Assembly: GCA_017590115.1 (NCBI GenBank)
Contig: JAGGNK010003335.1
Coordinates: forward strand, 9,602,320-9,666,319
Direction of reading: 5' to 3'
From: Montifringilla adamsi
Lineage: Eukaryota; Chordata; Aves; Passeriformes; Passeridae
DNA length: 64,000 nucleotides
Both the position numbers and the translations under genes were made by a program. The stretch's first letter is position 1; each line of letters begins with the position of its first letter. Positions 57,501 to 64,000 of the stretch are shown here, piece after piece. The notes beneath the pieces were generated by a model that saw only the letters and a list, made by a program, of their open reading frames with translations, was not told the origin of the DNA and made no database searches.

Positions 57501-60500
57501 GTTTGATACCAGTTTAGTTTGAGGGTCTCTGTTCAAACTCTCTTGACATTACTGTTGTAAGTTAATTCAGAATAATTATGCCACAATTTACTCTCTGTAG
57601 ATCCTACAGTCAAATCTCTTCCCCTTGATGTCACCTAGTTCTCAGCCCAGTAGATGTGCCTTCACTGCTGGAAATGAAATCATCTAGGTTTAAAAGACAT
57701 TTTCCCTATACTTAAAAAACCTGTTAGGCAGTTTTAATACCAAATCCGTTCCAGCTATAGAAGCAGAATGGAATAAACTATCTGTGTGTCTGGCTACAGG
57801 CATCAGAAAATCCAGTTAAAGGACTGGATTTTCTCGTTTCTTATTCAGTGTTTGCCTTCACTATACCCAGCCACACTTTGCAAAATAATAGGTTCATGTA
57901 GTCCCTCTGCCAACAATATTAATATTTCAACACTACATAGCTGAACCAGACTTCTTTGTTTGTTTCAGTATTAATTCTTTTTGTGCAAGTAAATACTGCC
58001 CTTAGCTTTGTGGGCTCTGTGCAGAGCCTGCATTTTGTCTTGCTTTGGGGTTCAGCTGACTTGGTCAGCACAGGGGATTTATGGTTTTGGTTTCCAGTTG
58101 TAACACATCACAAGCACACCCTGGTTTACAAGCAAGCTGCAGACTTGCAAATGGACAGAATGACAGATCTCCTGAACTTGGATGGAGGAATCATAACTTG
58201 GAAAGATGTTGCCAATGTTTTCATACAAATTTACATGCTATTTATATATCCATGCTGTTAAAAAAATACACTGATTTTTGCAGTAAGTTTCCTTCCCTTG
58301 TCTAGAGTTCAACCGGGCATTTTGCTGTGTAATCTTGAGGTGTGTGGAGATGCTGAGTAGTTCTTTCAATAACCTTTGGTGTCATGAAACTCTTAGGCAA
58401 TCCCAAAGCTGCTCTTAGAACAGCTGAAAGTTCATGCTGAACCCCACAGGCTCACACAAAGCAGAGCTCTGGAAGGGCTCTCTCAGGGCCAAATAATTTT
58501 CTTTCTTCTGCCCCTGTAAAATGTCATTTTCACCATTCTGCTTGCTTTATCCTAGCTTATTGTACTGCCTACCTCCGAGCCCCTTGCCTGAATTTTCTCA
58601 GCTTAGTGGTGTTCCCTTTCCCTCCCAATAAATTCAGCTTGAGCTGATGTTTCTGCAGCCTTGTCCCTGCCAGGTCTCTGTCACTCAGGTGCATCAAGCC
58701 CTGTGACAGACGGATGGAACTGCAGGCTCAGAGTGGTGCAGCAGCCCTGAAGAACAGCTCAGGAAATGCAGGAGTCCTGCCTCACTCCAAGATGTGAGTG
58801 GGGTGAAGTTAGAGGAAGTGTGGGCAGATAAACTCTGCCTGTCATCCATCAGTGGGGGCGTGGAAGGTGGAGCTTACAGAGCAGATTCTGTTGGTGGCTG
58901 GTTTCATTTGGACAGCAGGAGGTGGATGCTGGAGATCTCCATTTGTTGCCACCTTACACAAAGGATTCAGATTATTTACCTTGTTCATTTTATTTTTAAT
59001 AAAAATTTCCATTTCCTTTGGTTCAAGAGGATACCAGTGAAGGCATTTCTGTGTAAAAAAGGCTATTTTTGTTTACCTGAGCATCCTGCCCAAGTTCAGT
59101 GCACCTCAGTAAAGGTCAGCCCTAAAATCAGCCAGGTCTGGCTACAACAATCACCACGTGGGTCTCCTGCATGAAGTGGGGTGCAGGGAAACAGCATCAC
59201 TGTGTGAGGGTGGAAGTGTGCTCTTCATGCCTGGACCAGGCTGGACACAGAGCTGGCCAGTCTGATGGAAGTGGAGAAGCCACAATGTCAAAAGGAGGCT
59301 GGACTACCCAGGTGATGGGAAATTCAGTCATATTTCAAGTTTCCATTTTAGATGCTTTACAGCCTTGGAAATTTATTGCCATTATATGGCTTAAATTTCA
59401 AACCACTTTAGAACTAACCTTGGGATCAAAATGTTCTTAGATTTTAATTTTTTTTTCCTCCCTGGGACAAAAATATTTAACTTTTGAAGGAGCAATGCCA
59501 AGCTTGTACCTTTTATGAGCCAGTATATTTTTAGCTAAATCACAGCATCTATGCTATCCTTTTTTAAAAATTTTTCATACCAAATACAGGTTTTTTTCCC
59601 TTCAAAAAGAATTTTTGAATAAAAGCAATTTTCCTTTATCAGTAAGGAATTAAGCCCCTGTTGGGATCCTTTGATTTCTTCAGTGTACAAAAGGTAGGGC
59701 ACAGGGGATTTTTAATTTCATGGTTTGTTTGGTATTTCAGAGGCAGTGAACATGAGTGCTTAGATCAGCTGATAGTGGATCAGAAATCACGACATGTTGT
59801 GTAGCTTTTATCAAGTCTTTTAAATAAATATTCTTTTGCCTTATTAACCCCTTCTGATAGGGCATTATTTATACTCTACTTTAAAATGGGAATAAATCCT
59901 CACAAATGGCAAATTCACCAAAAAGCAGTAAAAGATAATAAGTAATTTAAAACACAAAATTGAAAGGGGATGAATGGAATTTCTGCATGGACTGGTGCTG
60001 TTAAACCACTGCTCCAACTCCATCTTGTTCAAACCCACCCAAGGGTGGAGACTCTCTCTGGGGTGACCTGGGGACACCCAGACCAGACAAATTCTTCTCC
60101 TTAGGAGGAAAAGTGTCCTCTACCAATCTGGACACATGGATAAAGGGGCATTTTGGGACAATGTGTGCGCTGGCATTTTCCACTGTGTGCTTGCTTGCAG
60201 ATACCTAGAAGAGGTCAATACCAGGCCAGTAATTTTTTGTTTTTTCTCTGTTCTAAAAATCACTCAAAATGCCAATGAGCTGGTTGCTTGTTTGGGGTTG
60301 GTTTTTGTTTGGGTTTTTTTTGGATTTAAAAATTATATGAATTGTCAGAATTAGATTATGGTGAAATATTCTGCAAAACTTTGAGCAAAACAAATGCTAC
60401 TTTAACAGGGATTATTTTCAGAAATAAGATGTACGAAATACAGCATAATAGCAACAATAATTCAAAACCAGAATGTTGAAAATTGTTTTGGCCAAAGTCT

Positions 60501-63500
60501 ATAGAAATCCTAATGAAAAAAAACCCTAGAAAAATATGAAGCAGGGACAATTTCCCAGAAGAAAATTGCCACCTTTTAACAGTAAATACTTTACCTATTC
60601 TGATGCATGCATTTATGTTTATAATTCAGCAATTATTTAGGCTTCTGTTGCATTCTGTGTTTTAATGGCCAATTGATATTTAACTATCTTGTGATTATTA
60701 ATGCTTTTAATTAAGCTTGCTGTTCGTTCCTTACTGGAACAAAGGAATCCTGGACACAATAACAAAGCCATTGCATCTCCTTGTAGCAGGACTGAGCCTG
60801 TTTCTGCTGTATACTGAAAATCAGGTTTATTCAGTGCTGCTGTGTGAAAGGAAATACAGAATAAAACCCACTGAAAATTTGAGCCAGGTCCCAGGCACCT
60901 GAAAAGTGAAAAATCTCTGTCTCAGCTGGGAATGTGCTGCTGGTCCCCCTCAGCACCTCCCTTCTGCGCTGCTGGGAGGAATTCTGCTCTGTCTGCAGCC
61001 TCTGAGTTTAGGGAAGGAGGTCTAAAGGGTCAGAATAAAACCCAAGGCACAGCAATGCTTTCTCCACTTGACCTCTGGGTGTCTTTCCCTCATTCCTAAG
61101 GGAAACCTTTATTGTAGGAAATTCAATAGAAATACAGCAAATGCAACAGAAACACAACAAATAAGAGTGCTGTGAGTCCTTTCCTCTCCCACACTGCTGC
61201 TCTTCACTAGAAAACTCTGTGCCTCCACCTGATAGAAAATCTTATCTGACCTGACAGCAGCTGATTTATTTACCAGCTACAAAAGCAACATCAACAATTC
61301 TGTTGTTGAGGAGGAAAAGATGCTGCTCTGGGAAGGTGATAACCTGGAAAGGGATATTTCTGCATTGAGAATTTTGATTGAGATTTGATTTTTGGAAAGG
61401 AGCAGGAAGAAGTTACTTTTGTAGGTGCAGAGGAAGGTCCTGTGAGCAGGCTCCTGGATTTGTGTGACTCTTGAAATGTTTCAAATGTCAGATTTTCTGC
61501 ACAGTGGTGCTGGGGAATTGTCCCAGCCTAAAGGTGTGCACCAGAACTGCAGAGTGTTTGTTTTGGACAGGATGTTCTTATTTACTGCTGCTTGTAAAGC
61601 CTCTGGCCCAATGGGATTCCCTGCCTTGCTGACATGAAGATGTTATCACTGTAAATATTCCTGCTGTTCTGCATGCCTGCACCTGCAGTGCTGGTGGCAG
61701 AAATCAATCAGAGTACCAGTAAAACCCCTGGGTGGAGATGCTCAGAGCTGCCAGCTCCCCTGGGCACGCAGATCCCCCAGGCAGCTCTGGTAATCTCAGC
61801 CTGTAATTATTATCAGTAAACACTTTGCTGTTGGGAGCAGGTGAGAGTGGCTGGAAGGAGCTGGCTTAAACCCAAGGAATTTATGTGCCACCTTATTATC
61901 ATAGTAACTGTGTCAGGGAATAGATGGGGTGTTTTCTTGCTGCATTTCACCCCTTTGGTGACTGAGACACAGAAAAGCCAACAGTCTAACCAGAAATCTC
62001 TGTCCATTTGGGAATTTGAACAGAAATGTTCTATATTCCAGGCCAGTGCCCTAACGTGCATCTTTCCTCCCTTGTTATCATGCATTAAGGGAGAGATGGA
62101 TGATTTCAGTATGTCATTTTCATATGGAGTGTTGACATTTCATTATTTTCTCCTGTATTCCTATGAAATAATATCTGAAATTTTTTCTTGTAGTAAATTA
62201 GGCATTTTGGAGTTTCATTTTTTTTTTAAACAAGGTTTTCTTACTGTTTCTATATTAATCCATGCTATTTCCAATTCTGAAATTCTTTCATTGTAATTTT
62301 GATTTACAATAAACCAGTATTTTAATCCAACCTCATGATTTGTCCCAAATCATCATCTTCAACAAAACACTTTTTTGTGATTGATTTCACAGTATGTCCA
62401 CGTGAAAATAGAAAAGTGGAAGTAATATCAGTGAACTGTCAGCATTCCAAGATAAAATAAAAAGAAAAAATCCAGAAGTACAAATTCCCAAAAGATCCAG
62501 TGGGGTTTTCTTTTCATTTAAATTGGTATATTATTACTGTAACATAGAAATCAGTTTTGTGCCAATAGCTTTCCCACAGTCAATCTGTTGAGATGAGAAG
62601 ATTGCAGCCAGTGTTGTCTGAGATTAGCTAAACTCTCACAAAGTAGATACAAAAAAGTAGCAGGAATATTTTCACAGCCATTACCAGAAATTCTCCTACA
62701 AAAACCACTGCTACACAAAAGTTTTGGAACGGAGCAAAGATGAGCATTAAATAACAAAACTGGTTTTTAGCACTTTTCTTTACCTTGTTCTGCCATCCTC
62801 CCTCACCTTGAAAGCCACCTCCACGGAACCTCATCCCTCCTGTTTTTGCAGCAGTGAGCCTGATAGGAAAGCAGAGTGAAAATTAATTTAATGTGGGTGG
62901 GTAATGGTGTCCCAGCTCGATTGCTGTGCCTCTTGCAGCTCTGTGGTACCGAGTGCCTCCCAGGAGTGCAGTGAGCAGAGCTGCTCACAGCTGGCACATG
63001 TTTGTTCTCTCATCCCTCCTGGGGGAAATCTCTTTCAGCTGAGTGATTTGGGAGGAATTCTTTCTAAATATGTGCACATGGGATGCTAAATATTTGCTAG
63101 GAAAAGGCCAGCCAAATGAATTTCTCCTGGAGTGGAGGAAAATGAAGTTTGTGAGGATTATTTTGTCTCAGGAGTGAACACTGTAGGAATTATTTCCTAC
63201 CTGCACAGAGGTGTGGGGTTGCTGCTACAGATGCAGCATTCCTTTTGGGAGGCTGTCAGGAAACATGGGAGTGTGTCAGGGAACCTGGAGGTGAGGACTC
63301 ACACAGAGAGACAGAAGAGAATATACAATAATTTAAATGAAAATATTTACTCCTCACTCTGCTTAAGCAGACGAACTCCAAAGCAGAGCCCTGGCTGGGA
63401 GCAAATAGCACATGGAGTCCCACTCAGAAAATCAGGATCCAGGTAATTGTGTTCTCAGAACAGCTCCCACATTATCCAACACGAAAAGCAGAACAGGACA

Positions 63501-64000
63501 CGTTCCTCCTGAGACACTGAGTCTCCAGGGTGTTCTAGGGCAGAGAATGCCTCGTATTTATTGCCCTGTGCAGAATTTTGTGTATTCCATATGTAGAGCC
63601 TTGTCCCTGACAACTGCTGGCATCTGTGTCCCTTTCAGTGCTCCCCTGGGGGACTCCTGGTTGTGCTCAGTGCATCACATCTCTGCCTCACTGATTCTGC
63701 ACTGACCCAGAGCCACAGCTTCCCTGGGAAGGGTTTTCCTGTCCCCTCACCATGTTGTCTGGAGAGGAAGGAAGGGAGAGGACACCAAGATAAGATGGTG
63801 AGCATTTCACTTCTCTGTGCCTCAGCACCCCCAGCAATAAAAATATGTTAAATTTTCTCCTCCATTAAACTTTGAGGTTCAATTTGTGACTGTTCATAAG
63901 GGCAGAAGCTACTATAGAAATGGATTTTTTTGAATGTTCAGTTAATTAGTAGCTTTAAGAATTATCACAGCTCTGAGCTGGGTTTTGCTACACACCCAGA

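Larger units (their letters stand above)
48791..64000. other. Intergenic region, distal part
   Basis: No gene recognised to the right edge. The family-typical neighbour of GLRA1 in other vertebrates on this side (NMUR2, a seven-helix receptor) was looked for in the translated frames and is not here. Contents I can support: a CR1 fragment (51453-51545), a possible older repeat (51175-51385), and stretches with regulatory-element character (49540-49775, 55440-55660). The rest is unremarkable. Confidence 0.7.

Noticed and set aside
61841..62296. 151-codon open frame in AT-rich DNA, plus strand
   Set aside because: Length is somewhat surprising for AT-rich DNA, but the translation is Phe/Ile/Ser-rich without motif and runs through a T-run. 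No support as a gene.
62807..62839. 33-bp microexon-like segment on the minus strand (CAG|GAGGG .. CAAG|GTGAGG)
   Set aside because: Splice signals look fair but the segment is too short to judge, the pyrimidine tract is poor and no partner exon was found.
35011..64000. Search for NMUR2 or another neighbour gene
   Set aside because: No seven-helix receptor or other recognisable protein appears in the translated frames of either strand.

Overview
The window is vertebrate nuclear DNA, most probably from a songbird. Two kinds of repeat point there: fragments of the avian CR1 LINE (1678-1956, 18339-18432, 51453-51545), and a 414-bp solo LTR (5231-5644) of a type I know from passerine genomes. 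Overall the DNA is intron and intergenic sequence of moderate GC. There are no bacterial-style operons and no CRISPR. Almost all long open frames are chance.

The one gene I can name is GLRA1, the glycine receptor alpha-1 subunit, on the minus strand. Eight coding exons lie in the window: exon 1 (34340-34395), 2 (19100-19230), 3 (14968-15035), 4 (5766-5989), 5 (3049-3131), 6 (2269-2406), 7 (1314-1528) and 8 (577-723). They splice in frame to 1062 nt (354 codons). This covers the signal peptide, the extracellular agonist-binding domain with both disulfides, M1, M2, M3 and the start of the cytoplasmic loop. The last coding exon (rest of the loop and M4) is past the left edge. The gene makes the ligand-binding, pore-forming subunit of the inhibitory chloride channel of spinal cord and brainstem.

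The start of the gene lies in a CpG island (about 34190-35010). Inside it are three tandem, near-consensus RE1/NRSE sites (34565-34585, 34592-34612, 34626-34646), the binding site of the silencer REST/NRSF, within about 255 bp of the start codon. This is the most striking feature of the window. Between these sites and the ATG is a run of 31 T (31 A in the gene's sense strand).

Introns of GLRA1 (1-34.3 kb) hold the LTRs, two CR1 fragments, three recent local tandem duplications (11545-11835, 11885-12089, 19560-19777), and an isolated CpG cluster with a perfect CRE in intron 1 (26185-26380).

From about 35 kb to 64 kb is the 5' flank of GLRA1, with no recognisable gene. It holds A/T-rich simple repeats, one CR1 fragment, several AT-rich stretches with homeodomain cores that could be conserved regulatory elements, and one isolated exon-like segment on the minus strand (48721-48790).
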